Of a stretch of 64,000 nucleotides of DNA, positions 21,801 to 33,244 are shown piece by piece. Position 1 is the stretch's first letter, and each line of letters starts with the position of its first letter. Source of the DNA: Micractinium sp. NFX-FRZ. Its lineage: Eukaryota > Chlorophyta > Trebouxiophyceae > Chlorellales > Chlorellaceae. The notes beneath the pieces were generated by a model. It saw only the letters and a program-made list of their open reading frames with translations. It was not told the origin of the DNA and searched no databases. The position numbers and the translations under genes were made by a program. The stretch lies in the NCBI GenBank assembly GCA_029339195.1, contig JAPTJF010000030.1, positions 184,927 to 248,926 on the forward strand, written 5' to 3'.

Positions 21801-24443
21801 CGCTCAACACCTCTGCCGCCGTGGTGAGATCCTCTCATGGGCCCAGTTTCTCTGTGCAACTGCCACGCGGTCCCTGAACCAGGCAGCACAGGGAGAGGAG
21901 GAGGCACGGCTGGGGCCAGCCTGGAGCACTGATAATTGCCCTTCGCAGCTGCCCCGCACACATGCCCCTCACACGTGCCACGCACACCTCTGCCCCTCAC
22001 ACGTGCCTCGCACACCTGCCCCGCACACCTCTGCCCCTGAGACGAGGGCGAGACATCCGCCGCCGCTTGGCAGCCCAGCTGCCCCGCACTGCTGCCCCAC
22101 ACAGCTGCCGGCACCTGCTCGTAATCTTTTTGTAAGTTGGAATTCTTGTTGCTGAGCCACCTCCCCCCGTCCCCGTGCCCCCTGCTGCCTCCCACAGGTG
22201 GCCGACCTGCGCTCCAAGTACGACGGCCTGTCCCTGGTCTACCCCCCCACCGTGTCGCCGCGCTACGTGGACCCTAGCCGCCCCACGCCCGCCCCGGGGT
22301 CCATTTGGAACATGGAGGAGGAGCTGGCCAGCCACGGCCTGAACACCCCCGGCGCCGGCGGCGTCACCGTCGGCAAGTGAGTCTGCGGGCCGGCTTCAGA
22401 TGTCCCTCCTTCCCTCCTTCCATTTCCTCCCTCCCTTTTCCTTAGTTCCTGTTCACGCCATGTGCGTCTCAACAGCTATGGCCGCGGTGGCGGCACCGGT
22501 GCTGTGCCACCCGTTGCCAGCAGCAGTGAGCTGCCCTGCACTGAGGGCCACCGCCCGCCTCTCCCGTGTTGCGCCACTCGTAGTGCGTGGTGCTGCTCTG
22601 CATGGCGCCGCTCCCAGCTGGCACAATCACTCACCCCATTGCCCACCCCACCACCCTCCTGCCTACTGGGTTGCTTGTTGATTGGTTGATTGACTGACTT
22701 GCTAGGTTGGTAACGTTGCTCTGCCTGCCTCCCGTTACTCCTTCTTACCTGCAGCCACACCGTTGACGCCTGGGGCATACTGACCGACCTGGGCTTCACC
22801 CCCGTGTGGGCCTACATCAACAAGGTGTGCCCGCCGGTGCCCTGCGCAGCATGCACTGCCATTGTTAGGTACCCTGCGTGTGTGTTTGCCGCAGAACTTC
22901 CATTGTTTGGTACCCTGCGTGTGCTTTGCCGCAGAAAGCCCCGCTGGGCCCCGCTGTGCCCCGCTCTGTGCCCCTGCTGTGCCTGCAGGGCTCCCTGCTG
23001 GAAGAAGGGGAAGCATGGTAGCTGCCTGCTGCCAGCAGCTTCATTCCTTGTTCACTGGCTTCCTCAAGACAGCCCCGCTGCTCCCCTGTTGTGCCTGCAG
23101 GGCTCCCTTCTGGCTGCGCACACTCACGTGGGCTCCGTTGAGATTGATGTCATCACCAAGGGGGAGGCGCTGGTGCAGCTGGTCAGCCCCAACGGCCGCC
23201 TGCTCACCAACCAGGTGGGTGGGGCCCCGCTCTTCCCTCCTTCCTCCTTCCCTCCCTCCTCCCTTGCTTGCTCGCTTGCTTGCTCGCTTGCGTGCTTGCT
23301 TGCTCCCTCCCTTCCTCCTCCTCCCTCCAGCCCCTCCCTCCCCTCCACCTGCCGGCTACCCCGTATGCCTGACCGGCTGCCCACCTCCATACGCCACCCC
23401 CGCCCGCCTGCCCGCCCGCAGGTGGTCAAGCCGGGTGACGTCTTCGTCATCCCGCCGGCAAGTAGCCTGCCGCAGGCAGCCTGCATGCCTTGGCCCATGC
23501 GTAGCGGACGGGGTGCTGTGGCGGGCGGGGCCCTGAAGACGATGCCCCCGGCCTCAGCGCTGCATTGCACTGCTCTGCCACTGTGTCGCATTGCTTCCCA
23601 GTGGCCGTGCCCTTGAGGCTTTGCTGACCGGCCCGGGCGCTCAGCGTTGCTCTGGCGTGGATCGTGCTAGTGTGACATGAAACCAATTTGTGAAATCGAG
23701 CAAAGCACGTAGTGTATGTGGCCAAAAATGTTCTTTTGTGTGTGTGTGTGTGTGTCTTTGCTGCGCCTGCAGGGGTACAGCCACATCCACAAGACTCCGT
23801 GCACCGACGCAGGCGAGCACGCCTTCATCGCCATCCAATCCGACCTGCGCTTCCACACCTTTTTCACCACGGGTGGGTGGGTGGTGTGGCTGTGGCTGTG
23901 GCTGTGTTTATGTGTTCAAGTACAGTTAGCGTGTGCGTAGCGGTTGTGGGCAGTAGGGGGGCAGTGCCCCTGCGGCACTGAGCTTCCTATGCTTGGTGCA
24001 CGTTTCATGTTGCACCGGTGCCACAAGACAGTGCTTATTTGCTGCCCTGCGGCAGCGCTGCGCTGAGCCCGCTGTGCTTGCCAGGCTGGCGCAGCCGGCG
24101 TGTGGCCGCCACAGCTGGGGCCCCCTTGCTGCGCTGAACCGTGCCCCAGGCAGCAGCTGGCAAGACGGCATGCGGATGCCTGGCCCTGCACACGCGGCCT
24201 GCCTGCGCACCTGCTCACCCGTGGCACGCCCTCCCGGCCTTGTGCTGACGCTGCCTGCCTCCGCTGCGCCCGCTTTGCCCCCCCCCGCCACGGGTCGGCC
24301 CCGCCGCAGGCGCGATCGGCGTCCTGGGGCCCTTTGTCCTGCCGGGGGACAAGGTTGCCGCCCTGTCCAGCCAGTCCAAGGTTGGCTTTGCCCAAGACTT
24401 CGCCTGCCATGGCTCACCAGATGCCCCCAAGACGGAGCTGTGA
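15822..24443 (+). CDS. Multi-pass membrane protein fused to a C-terminal bicupin
   Basis: Hand-spliced 18 exons: 15822-15976, 16314-16416, 16601-16740, 17349-17415, 18270-18413, 18706-18762, 19045-19105, 19384-19487, 19899-20180, 20548-20653, 21118-21271, 21694-21823, 22198-22376, 22755-22824, 23101-23214, 23422-23457, 23773-23872, 24310-24443; 712 codons (711 residues). A hydrophobic N-terminus (ALRAGMFAAAVALLLAAALP) looks like a signal peptide or first helix, followed by about six more hydrophobic segments to residue ~320. Cupin 1 (~372-450) lacks metal ligands. Cupin 2 has both motifs intact: H591-x-H593-x4-E598-x6-G, then G627-x5-P633-x-G635-x2-H638, so it probably binds a metal. Plant globulin/germin-type bicupins are normally soluble, and I do not recognise the membrane half. 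Introns 5 (ATG|GCGAGT) and 16 (CCG|GCAAGT) need GC donors; the second is well supported because it splits the cupin motif exactly. The substrate is unknown. Confidence 0.75.
17816..18320 (+). repeat. Five-copy tandem array of the exon 5 acceptor junction
   Basis: The unit is about 116 bp: acceptor CCTGCAG, then GGCTTCCCCTACGTCCTGCT and on to GACGTCTTCAACCAACCAGA plus a CCCACCCCACTCCC linker. It starts at about 17819 (most diverged), 17921, 18037, 18152 and 18269. Only the last copy continues into the rest of the exon (ILFVPSLDG...). The first four each keep an intact CTGCAG acceptor and would encode FPYVLLWVW(F/S)LDV. Confidence 0.9.
21643..21683 (+). repeat. (CCCA)n microsatellite
   Basis: About nine CCCA units directly before the exon 12 acceptor of the bicupin gene. 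Intronic. Confidence 0.85.
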
Positions 24444-24794
24444 GGCCCGTCCCGACGGCCCCACACCAGGCAGCAGCGCGCACACCAGCTGCGCAGCATA
24501 ATGCCGCAGTGCAGGGCTGGGTTGGCACGCAGCCTCCGAGGCCGCAGCTGTCGATATCAAGCCCCGCCCATCACATCCCCCCGCCCCCACCACCCATGTG
24601 ACCCCCCCCTTCCGTGACTAAGCATGATATATTTACCATGAGGAATGATCGCACTGCCCACCGTACTGCCTATGAGGAATGATCACACTGCATAGCGAAC
24701 TGTGAAACTGGTGAACCTGCCATCTGCTCTCGTGTCTATGGGCATCTGAACTGCCTCTGCCGTGTGCCAAGTCAAGTGTTGCCCCTGTCGTCGT

Positions 24795-24799
24795 TGTAA
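24795..24799 (+). terminator. TGTAA poly(A) signal of the bicupin gene
   Basis: TGTAAG lies 352 bp downstream of the TGA at 24441-24443. This is the expected green-algal signal at a plausible distance. Confidence 0.5.
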
Positions 24800-24929
24800 G
24801 AAAAGCACAACCACGGCAACGGGACATTTCCCGGCACCTAGCCGCCCGCAGCAGAGCGGCTCCAAGTTGTTGGCTGGGCCACCGCTGCAGGGGAGGCCCC
24901 CACCCACCACGCCTGCCATTTCGCCGCAC

Positions 24930-25200
24930 CCCCACCCCATCCCCCCTTTGTCTCAACAGTGCCCCTCGTCTCCTCACTCCCATATGTGTGCCCGTGCTCC
25001 CTCCTGGCGCTCACACTCGCGGGCCATGCTGTGGGGAGGCACCGGCTGCCATGCTGTGCCATACTGTGCCGTATGCTGTGGCGTGCTGTGCCATGCTGGG
25101 GCATGACCTGCCCGCTGCACTGGGAGTCTGCCGACAGAGGCGTCTCTGGCATGCCATTGCCGTGCGCGTGCATGCTGGAAGAGCATTGCTGTTGCGCATT
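24930..25200. repeat. Duplicated segment, copy B (pairs with 14950-15240)
   Basis: See copy A. Here it lies about 290 bp downstream of the SDR stop codon (minus strand), between the convergent bicupin and SDR genes. No TGTAA on the minus strand was found for the SDR gene. Confidence 0.7.
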
Positions 25201-25493
25201 GAAAAGTCGTGAGCACTCTTGCTAAATCACGGTGCGCCTTTCAATTGATTGATTGATTGAATAGTGTAGCAAGGCGCGGGCCCCACACAGCATCAGGCAG
25301 GGAAGAGGGGGGAAGGCAGGGGCAGGGCGGGGGCGAGATGATGGCAGGCAGGCAAGTGCCATGCACCGCGCCTGGTGCCTGGTGCCAATGAGCAGCTGGT
25401 GCCAATGCCCGTGCCTGGTGCCTGGTGCCATGCACCGTGCCTGGCCATGGTGGCAATGCTGCCGCTGGCGCCGCCGCCGTCGGGGTGCGGGCG

Positions 25494-28400
25494 TCAGGTG
25501 CTTGTTGGGGGCTGGAAGGGGGGCGGCTGTCTGCCGTCGACGTCGGTAAAGCCGTAGCGCCGGGCAAGGTCGGCGACAAACAAGACCTGAGAGCAGGCAG
25601 GGGCACAGTGTGCGTCGGGAGGGGCGGAGCGACGGGTTAGGGCACAGGGTCGGGTGGGGGCAGCAGCCTTGGGAGAACACAGAAGAAGAAGAAGAGTACA
25701 GAGTACTCGAGGGCGTGGGGTTGAGGGAGCCGACAGGAAGGTAAGCCAAAGGCACCAGTCTGCTACCATACAATACATAATGATCCATGGGAGGGCACAG
25801 GGGAGGAGCTGGCCTGTCCAGGCGGAGCTTGCCTGCCCGGCACAGGAAGAAGAGGAAGCTGAGGCACACGCAGGCGGCCTTGCCAGCGGCACGCAGCAGT
25901 GAGAGCGCTGGGACACGCTGCCACCCACGCATGGCTGGCATCAGGAGCCGGACACAGCAAGGGGACGTGTCTGGCTTTGGCGTTCAAGGATAGTTCCGGA
26001 TCTTCCTGATCGCCCTCTGTCCAGCAGGCATATGCCATACGCCCGCATATTTGTTTTGCGCCGCCTCATGGTGCGCCCCACATGCCCGCTGCCTTCCCCA
26101 GGCCCCGCATGCAGGCATCTCGCTGTTCTGTTCGCACCCCGCCGCCCACAACACCGCCTCACCTGCCCGCTGTATTCCAGGACCGCCTCGTCAGCCGCCA
26201 GCGCCGCCACCGCCCTCCCCAGGTACTCGGGGCTCTCGCTGCTCTCTGCCAGGGCCGGCACCTCCCGCCAGTGCTGCTCGTCTGCACCCAGGGCAGTGCG
26301 GTGCGGCTGGCAGGAGCGAAGTTGGGCAGGCACTGCCTGCCTGGCAGGCCTAGGTTGGTAGGTGGGTGGGTGGGGAGGAGCGCAGCTGGGCAGGAATTGC
26401 CTGGCAGGTGGGTGGCCACTATGGGTGCGGAGGGGCCAGGTGGGCAGGCGTGGGCGGAGGCAGGTGAGGAGGCGGGTGGGCCGGGAGGCAGGCAGTGTCC
26501 GCTGCCCTCCCACCAGCCCCCGCCACCGCCACTGCTGGGCTCAGCTGCTCGGCCTGTGGAGCCGGCCGGCGCCAGCTGCCAGAAGCAGCACGCATGCAGT
26601 GATGCAGGGATGCAGGGATGGCAGCACCTATACAGGGTGGCACCTATACAGGATGGCACCTACACAGGGTGGCGCCTATATAAGATGGCAATTACGATGA
26701 GGCCCGCGGGCATTGCAACGAGGACATGACCGTCCCTCACCCGTCTGAAAGTGGGCCAGCACCCGCTCGGTGCGCATGTGGCCGGGGGACAGCGCCACAG
26801 CAGACACGCCGCTCGGCCGCAGCTCCTGCGCCAGCCCAAATGCCATCCTGCGATTCAGGCAAGTAACATCAAAAGGTACAACCTTTCAATTCCACGTAAA
26901 TGCATCAAGGGTAGAGTTAGGGAGTTTTTACCTCCCCACCCTGAAACCTAAAACCGTTTGATTCCCCGCACATGCTTCAGGGATGTTTTCATTGAAGGTG
27001 GCCAGGAGGGCCCGCAGAGCTGCCTAGCTGCCCCCAGCCCATTCAGCCGCCCCGTGACTGCAGCAGCTGTAGTCGGCTTTGTGTCGTTGTGGGAAGAGGG
27101 CACATCGAAGCAGCAGCTGACCTGGAGAGGCACTGCTTGGCTAATTCATACATCAGATGCCCCACGTAGCGGTCGTCTGGGTATCGGAACGTCACATTCA
27201 CAATCAAACCGCTGCCCTGAGCCGCCATGATCTGTGCCGCGTGGTGCGAGGCTGGCGTCGACGGCAGCGGACGCGGTGGGAGGCAGGGGTGATCGAGCAG
27301 TGTGTGTTACACACAGCAGTGGATGGCATGAGCAGTTTAGTGTAGCGATGCATGAGTCTGGGGAGGTTAGCAGAAAGTAGCAGTCAATTAGCAGCAATGA
27401 AGCACGGGTAGATGCTGGGAAGCTGCTGAGTGAATAATTGAGAGCCAATTAGTCTGTCTCACTGCCCACCTGCCTGCCCACCTGCCTGCCTGCCTGCCAT
27501 GCTTGCCGCCCACCCCATCCCACCCCATCAGCCACGCACCGATCAGCGCCGCCCGCACGCCCGCTCCAAACATCTGGTCCCATGCGGGCGCTGCCTCCAC
27601 CTCCCAGCAGGGCCGGTCCCACTCCGCCTGCAGCGACGGCAGCTCGTTGCCCCCCCACACAGCGTTGACCAGCAGGTCCAGCCGGCGCTGCTCGGATTGG
27701 ATGCGTTGGAACAGGGCGGCGACCTGGCGGTGCCGACGGGGAGAGGAGGAGGGGGGAGAGCAGGGGGGAGCGCAGTGGGGGGTGTTGTGTTGTGGGTGCG
27801 CTGGAACGGGGTGCTGACCTGGCACGGCAAGGGACGGCAGAGAGGGGCGGCAGGAAGGGAGGAAGGGGCGGCTGCTGATGTTGTCATCAGCAGGGGTGTG
27901 GGGAGCGTGCCGGGGGGTGGGCTTGTGTGGGCAGGCGGGCTGACGATGACCCTGCCCTGGCCAGGCAGGCAGGCAGGCAGGCGGGCAGCCCGGCCAGGCA
28001 GGCAGGCAAGAAGGCAGGCTTGTGAGGCAGGCTTGCTTGCACAGCACACAGGCCAGGCCATAGTGCAGACCGTTGAGATATCATCATCTTAGGTGGCGCT
28101 CTGCTCCCTCACACGTATTCCAAGAGCCTCCCACCCCATGCCAGCGTGAGCCCGCCCTGCCTGCGTGTCGTCGGTGTGGTCGCAAGGAACAGGCACTCCA
28201 ATGCCGCCCCGCCTGGTCACCTCCTCTGCTGTCCCCTGCACTGTGCCCGGCGCGCCATCTGGCGGGGGCGGCCCGCCACGCACTGTGCGCCCTGTGATGT
28301 ACACAGTGGCACCAGCAGCACCCAGCGCCCGCGCCACCCCGGCGCCTGCAGCAGGGCGGGCGGGTGCCACCGGCGCAGCAGCATCGGATGCAGCGGCGTG

Positions 28401-28525
28401 GCTTCCCGGGCGGATGGCTGCGGCCTGGTAGCCTCTGTGCGTGGCGTTTGATGTCTACCTGCACCTCGTGACGAGCCAGTGACGAGCGCCACCTTCCCGC
28501 GTAAGCTTGGCAGAGGCGGGGCCAT
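25494..28525 (-). CDS. Short-chain dehydrogenase/reductase, DHRS1-like
   Basis: Hand-spliced exons: 28525-28459, 28345-28161, 27723-27540, 27251-27122, 26847-26741, 26281-26163, 25586-25494; 295 codons (294 residues; DHRS1 proteins are about 310). The Rossmann motif TGSSRGAG is at residues 16-23, followed by GVARALGAAGATVYITGRT; the YxxxK pair is Y180/K184 (YELAK); then LSPGHMRTERVLAHF, and the DHRS1-type tail SPEYLGRAVAALAADEAVL...LARRYGFTDVDGR. The family reduces carbonyl compounds with NAD(P)H. Odd point: the residues aligned with the catalytic serine (VISS in animal DHRS1) read VNVTFR, so the serine seems lost. Intron 2 fits the family best with a GC donor (CAG|GCAGGG) joining HTDDTQ to VAALFQRI. 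A GT donor 48 bp on would add 16 residues in frame, so that junction is unsettled. Confidence 0.85.
26628..26692. repeat. Four ~20-bp tandem units in an SDR intron
   Basis: GG(T/A)GGC(A/G)CCTATA(C/T)A-type units (CACCTATACAGGGTGG, CACCTATACAGGATGG, CACCTACACAGGGTGG, CGCCTATATAAGATGG) follow each other in the intron between exons 5 and 6. Confidence 0.85.
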
Positions 28526-29230
28526 GGTCGCTGCTGGCCGGCGGGCACGCTTGGAATTGGTGATCAAGCTGAAGTTAAGCTTTGAGCGCCTGTAGGTCCA
28601 GCTGGCACTGAGAAGCCGGCAAGCCACCGCCGCATTTTGGCAAACCACCGCCGCCACATTTTGCTTGGCCAGCACCGTAGGTGCGCCAAACCTGCAGCCC
28701 AGCCATGCCTCAGGGTGAATCTGTCAACAGCAAGTCCCAAAAGCGGCCATCTGTGCTGGTGCCAGCATCGCCCTGCCGCCGGGGCCTTGCCGATGTCGGT
28801 GCAGCTGCCTGGCGTGCCTGTTGTGTGGGCCAGCCAGCACCATCTACGCCGCCCATCTGTTACGAGCCTGTGCCTGGTCACACATCAACACGACCGGAAT
28901 CAGCTGGTTGAATATCATTGGCAAATTTGACGGCCCCTGCCCCCTGCTCTGTTCGTTGTCATGCGCCTTGGCCAGGCGTGGCGGCGGCGATGTGGCAGCG
29001 GCGCAGCAGGGTCCTCCCAGTAAGCCTCTTTTGGACAATGGCGAAAGCAAATCGGCACTCCTACGTACCTCCAGAGCCTGTATAAAGCGGTGGCGCGTGT
29101 CGGAGCAGCGCCAAGGCGGGCGCAACGCAGCGCGCCAAAGCCCCAGGCACCCCAGGCGCCCCAGCGGGGAGACCACCCAGCGGAGGGCCGCTAGCGGCCT
29201 AGCTTCGTGTCAATAGTGGCGGTTTGCGGG
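28526..29230. promoter_or_regulatory. Divergent promoter region between SDR and unknown membrane protein gene
   Basis: About 700 bp separate the two start codons, so both promoters and 5' UTRs must lie here. A TATAAA sequence occurs at about 29081-29086, 145 bp upstream of the ATG at 29231. This could be a TATA box of that gene, but one such hexamer can arise by chance. Nothing else recognised. Confidence 0.4.
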
Positions 29231-31320
29231 ATGTCCACGGCGGACACCAGTGGGGCGGAAGCTGTAGCGGCAGCAGTGGCGGAGTCGGCGGAGCACTGGC
29301 AGCTGTCCGCGAGCCCAGAACCCAACGCTTCCACTCTGGTGGCACCCCCAAGCCCCATCGGCACCCTAGATGCCAACAACAGCCTGGCCAATACAACCTA
29401 CGCGCCACCGCTGCTGTCGCCGCCTCCAGGCAACAGCAGCGCAGCGGGCGGCGGGGGCGGGGGCACGCCTGGCTGGCAGGTGCGCAGGACACCTTGCATG
29501 GCCGCTTCCGGGCCCGCTGCTTGCTGCAGGCTGCTGGGCTTGCTCACCCTGAGAGAGGAGCTTGCCAGCCGGGCCGCTGCATGAGAGGCAGCTCACCCGC
29601 CTGGAAACCGTCAGCAAGGCTGCCTGCTGTGCTGGGCACAGCGTGCCACGTGCCCTGCCCTCCACCGAGGGACCTCCTTGCGTGCCCCTACTCCACCCCA
29701 CCCCTGCCCCGCCACAACTGGTGCGCAGACCGGGCTGCTCACCGTGCTCGTTAGTACCGCCATCATCCTCGCCGTCGTCACAAGTATGCCGCCCTGCTGT
29801 TGTGATGTTGGGTGTGCTGCTGCTCTGTATGTGGGTGCGTGTGCTGCCCTGCTGTTCTGCTCGTGCCCGTTCTCCTGCCACGCGTGCCGCTTGGTGTGCT
29901 GCTGTCAGTGCCTTCATCTGCTTGCGCTTGGGGCGCATGTCACTCACTATTCGCTCATCCTTTCTGCTGTTTGACATGTTGTTGGCTGCCAACATGCGTC
30001 CCCTCTTAGCACAAATCGCTGGCACTCCTGTCCACTCCCGCAGACACTCCTCTCTAGGTCCACCCCTTCCCGCCCCTCTGCCCCCGCCTGCCCGCAGTGT
30101 TTGCCCTCATCACGAGGCGCATGCGCAACACGCGGCGGCGCGTGCTGGCGGCGCTGTCACGCATCCAGGAAGCTGAGCTGGCGGAGCTGGAGGTGGGTGG
30201 GTGTACTTGAGGAAATAGGGGTGGGTGGGTGTAGCAGAGGAGAGGCAGGGGGCCTGTGTTCTGGTGTGCCGTGGCTGGCGGAGCTCGGGGTGGGTGGGGG
30301 CAGCCAACATGGGGAAGAATCAATGCGATTGGTCCCGTGCAGACGGGAGGGAACTGCACACATGTACCGTAAAATCTGGACGGCAGCCCTGCAGCACGGG
30401 GGCGGCGGCGGGGGAGAGGTTGTGCTGGCGCTCAAGGTACCCACTCCTGCTAGGCCACGCTGCGCTGCGCTGCATTGTGCAGGTTGTTGAAGGTTTGGAC
30501 TGCCCACCAGTCCCTGCCCCACAAACCCCCAAGCTGTGCGCCTCTGCTGCTGCTTCTCACGCTATGCTGTGCTGTGCTGTGCTGTGCTGTGCAGGCTGCT
30601 GACCTGGAGGCCGCCCGCCGGTGGCACGCCGGCGTGGTGGCCCGAGCGGACACGCAGCGGCAGCAGCGCACGCAGCGTGCCCAGCGCGCGGGCCAGCACC
30701 GCACAGGCACGCCTGCAGTGGTTGTCATTCAGCCTGACCTAGGGGTGGGACTCTGCTCAAGATGCACCGACAGCGCAGGCGTGGGCGGCGGGAGCAGCGG
30801 CGCCTGCGGGGGCGGCAAGGCAGAGGCAGGGGGCAGCGCGGGCGGCGGCGCTGGCAGCGGCGCTGCTTCTGCAGCAACGGACGCAGCAGCGGACGCAGCA
30901 GACGCAGCGGGCACAACGGGCGCAGCGCCGCAGGCAGCACTGGCAGCTGCGTCGGGGGGAGTGCATCATGGGGCGGCGGCGCCTGCGCCGGCAGAGACGG
31001 CAGAGGCGGCAGCTGTGGTGGGCCAAGCCCCCAGGCTGCCCATACATCTCCAGCGGTTTGCTCTCGAGTTCCCAGGGCTCGGCGCGGCTGTGCTGCTGCT
31101 GCTGCCACACCACGCGGGCTGGGTGGTGTTGCGCACCGGCGCCGGCGGCGCCATCATGCGGCCGCCGGCGCCGCTGCCGCCACCCATGTCAATCGTGGAG
31201 GTGGGGCCGCCTTCTGACGATGGAGTGGAAGAGGCGGAGGTTGAGGCGGAGGTGGTACGGCACGAGGGTGAAGCTGGCCAGGAGGGGCGGCCAGGGCAGC
31301 AGGCGGAGCAGCCGCCGTAG
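29231..31320 (+). CDS. Single-pass membrane protein of unknown function
   Basis: Exons 29231-29479, 29729-29783, 30098-30192, 30595-31320; 375 codons (374 residues), all GT-AG and in frame. Residues 1-83 are Ser/Ala/Pro/Gly-rich with NNS and NTT sequons (possible N-glycosylation). Exon 2 and the start of exon 3 give one transmembrane helix (TGLLTVLVSTAIILAVVT) followed at once by the basic stop-transfer segment RRMRNTRRRV and a short helical stretch (SRIQEAELAELEAADLEAAR). The last exon is Ala/Gly-rich with an acidic tail (EEAEVEAEVV). By the positive-inside rule the N-terminus would face out and the C-terminus the cytosol. No family recognised. The start is the first ATG of an open frame; a possible further intron inside the long last exon was not seen. 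Confidence 0.6.
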
Positions 31321-31399
31321 GGAGTAGGCTGGGTGCGGCCACAGAGCTGTGCCTCCACGGCCCTCAGTGTGTGTACTCCTGCCTGCTGTTGCGCTGAAT

Positions 31400-31404
31400 T
31401 GTAA
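31400..31404 (+). terminator. TGTAA poly(A) signal
   Basis: TGTAAG lies 80 bp after the TAG at 31318-31320 of the single-pass membrane protein gene. Confidence 0.5.
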
Positions 31405-32499
31405 GCTGGGCCCTCCGAAATCTCCACGCGATTGCAAGTGTACAGAACACCCCTGTACCGGAGTGTTTTGCTACAGCGCCGCGGCGTGCCGCCCTTCCAG
31501 CCCACCGCCCCATCAGCTGGTTGAGCAAGTTGCCGCGCCGTACGCGGTAAATGACGGAGATTTCGATCATGGACGGAGGCTTTGAGCGACCCTTGGAGGG
31601 TTTTCAAGCCCTTCCAGGATTTTCAAGCACCTCCGGCTCCGGTGAGGGGCGCGGCCGGAAGGGGCCTTTCTTGCTTGGGTTCCAAATTTGCGGGCCTATT
31701 TTCCGGCACCTTTTCGAGAATATGATACTCATCGAGGCGAGGAGCCAAGAAGAGCGTGTAGGGCTGTGATGCGACCCAGTTGCCGCCCCGCTCTACCTGG
31801 GCTATCGGACGGCCTCTAGCGCACTAGAGCCTGACGCAGGTTAGCAAAGCGGGAAGAGCCATGCCAACCCCGGCTGGAGGCCCAGGCTGGAGATGCCACT
31901 TTGTGCACCCACCTGGGCCTGCAAACGCCTCCAACGCCGCCCCATTCTGTCAGCCTGGTGCTGTTCTTGCAAGATTCAAAGGGACCGACAGTGCACAGCG
32001 GCGGGTGCGAACCCGCTGTCACCGCCTGCCGCCCGAGTAGGCACCACAGCAGCAGCTGCCCAGCCAGAGGGGGGCTGCTCCTGGAATGCACCCTGCCTCT
32101 ATTCTGAAAGCAGTCGTCCCTCCTGCCTCACCCTACCCACAGGATCCGCAATTCTGCCTGGATGAAGGACCCTGGGGAGTGGGCGCCCGTGTGCTTGGCT
32201 CAGGTCAGGACAGGCGGCTGGCTGGTGGCTGCTGCCCCGTGCGGCGTCCCCATGCTGCACGCCCACACACGCACACCATGCGCTGCTCGCGTGGCGGCGC
32301 CATGGCGCGTCGCCGCTGGCACGGAATGGTCGCACGCATGCCCCAGAGTGCGGGGCCCCTGCCCTCCCTCCCTCCTTCCTTCCTTCCTTCCCTCCGCCCT
32401 TCCTCGGCGCCCCCCGGCCCTGCCGCCGCCAGACGCATCCTTTCTCCTGCTCCCCCCGTGTCGGAACTGCAGCCGTGCTTCCAGCAGGCACAGCAGATC
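31405..32499. other. Intergenic region / 5' region of the polyglutamine protein gene
   Basis: No gene seen. A frame is open from 32086 into the polyQ gene, but 32360-32470 is a CCTCCCTCC/CTTCCTTCC pyrimidine tract ending in AACTGCAG. That looks like an intron end, so an upstream first exon may lie in 31.8-32.3 kb. Confidence 0.35.
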
Positions 32500-33162
32500 A
32501 TGGACGTGGTCTGCTCTCCCTGCCCGGGCGCCTATGAGGGATCGCCCCTGCAGCGCGCTTCGTCGGCACCGCCTGAGCAGCGCGCAGCCTGTGGGATGGA
32601 CTTGGATTTTGAGCTGGAACCAGCCCCACTGCCAGCGCCTGTGCGCTCCTCCGAGCCGCCGGCCCTGGCGCTGCTGCCGCCTGCGCAGCGGCGCGCGCTG
32701 CTGGCACGCATGAGCGCCCAAGAGGCGGAGCTGCAGCAGCAGCGTGCGGAGCAGCAGCAGTGGTGCGCCGCCGCACAGGCGCTGATCAGCAAGCCGCCGC
32801 CGCCAGCGGGGGATCAGGCACCAGCAGGCGAGCGGCGCAGCTGCGATGGGCTGCTGGCTTGGGCTAGCAACTGTCAGCCGCGGGCGCCACAGCCGCATGC
32901 ACATGCACACGCGCAGCCACAGCTACAGCAGCAGCAGCAGCATTCGCACTCGCAGCTGCCACTGCAGGTGCAGCTGCCGGTGCAGCCGCAGCTGCGACCG
33001 CACTCGCAGTCGCACCCACAGCCGGCAGCCATGCCTGCGCTGCAGGCACAGGCGGCAGCGGCAGCGGCAGCTGCGGCGGCGTCGGCAGCGGCTGGCGAGC
33101 GGGAGGCGGGGGCTGTGGCTCGGTTGATCGCCAGCCTGCAAACTGAGATGAAAACTCTCAAG

Positions 33163-33244
<82 letters not shown>

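Noticed and set aside
30540..30595. TGCTGTGCTGTGC run as a CRISPR-like or satellite array
   Set aside because: A simple pyrimidine-containing pentamer repeat just before an exon acceptor; similar short runs occur in many introns here.
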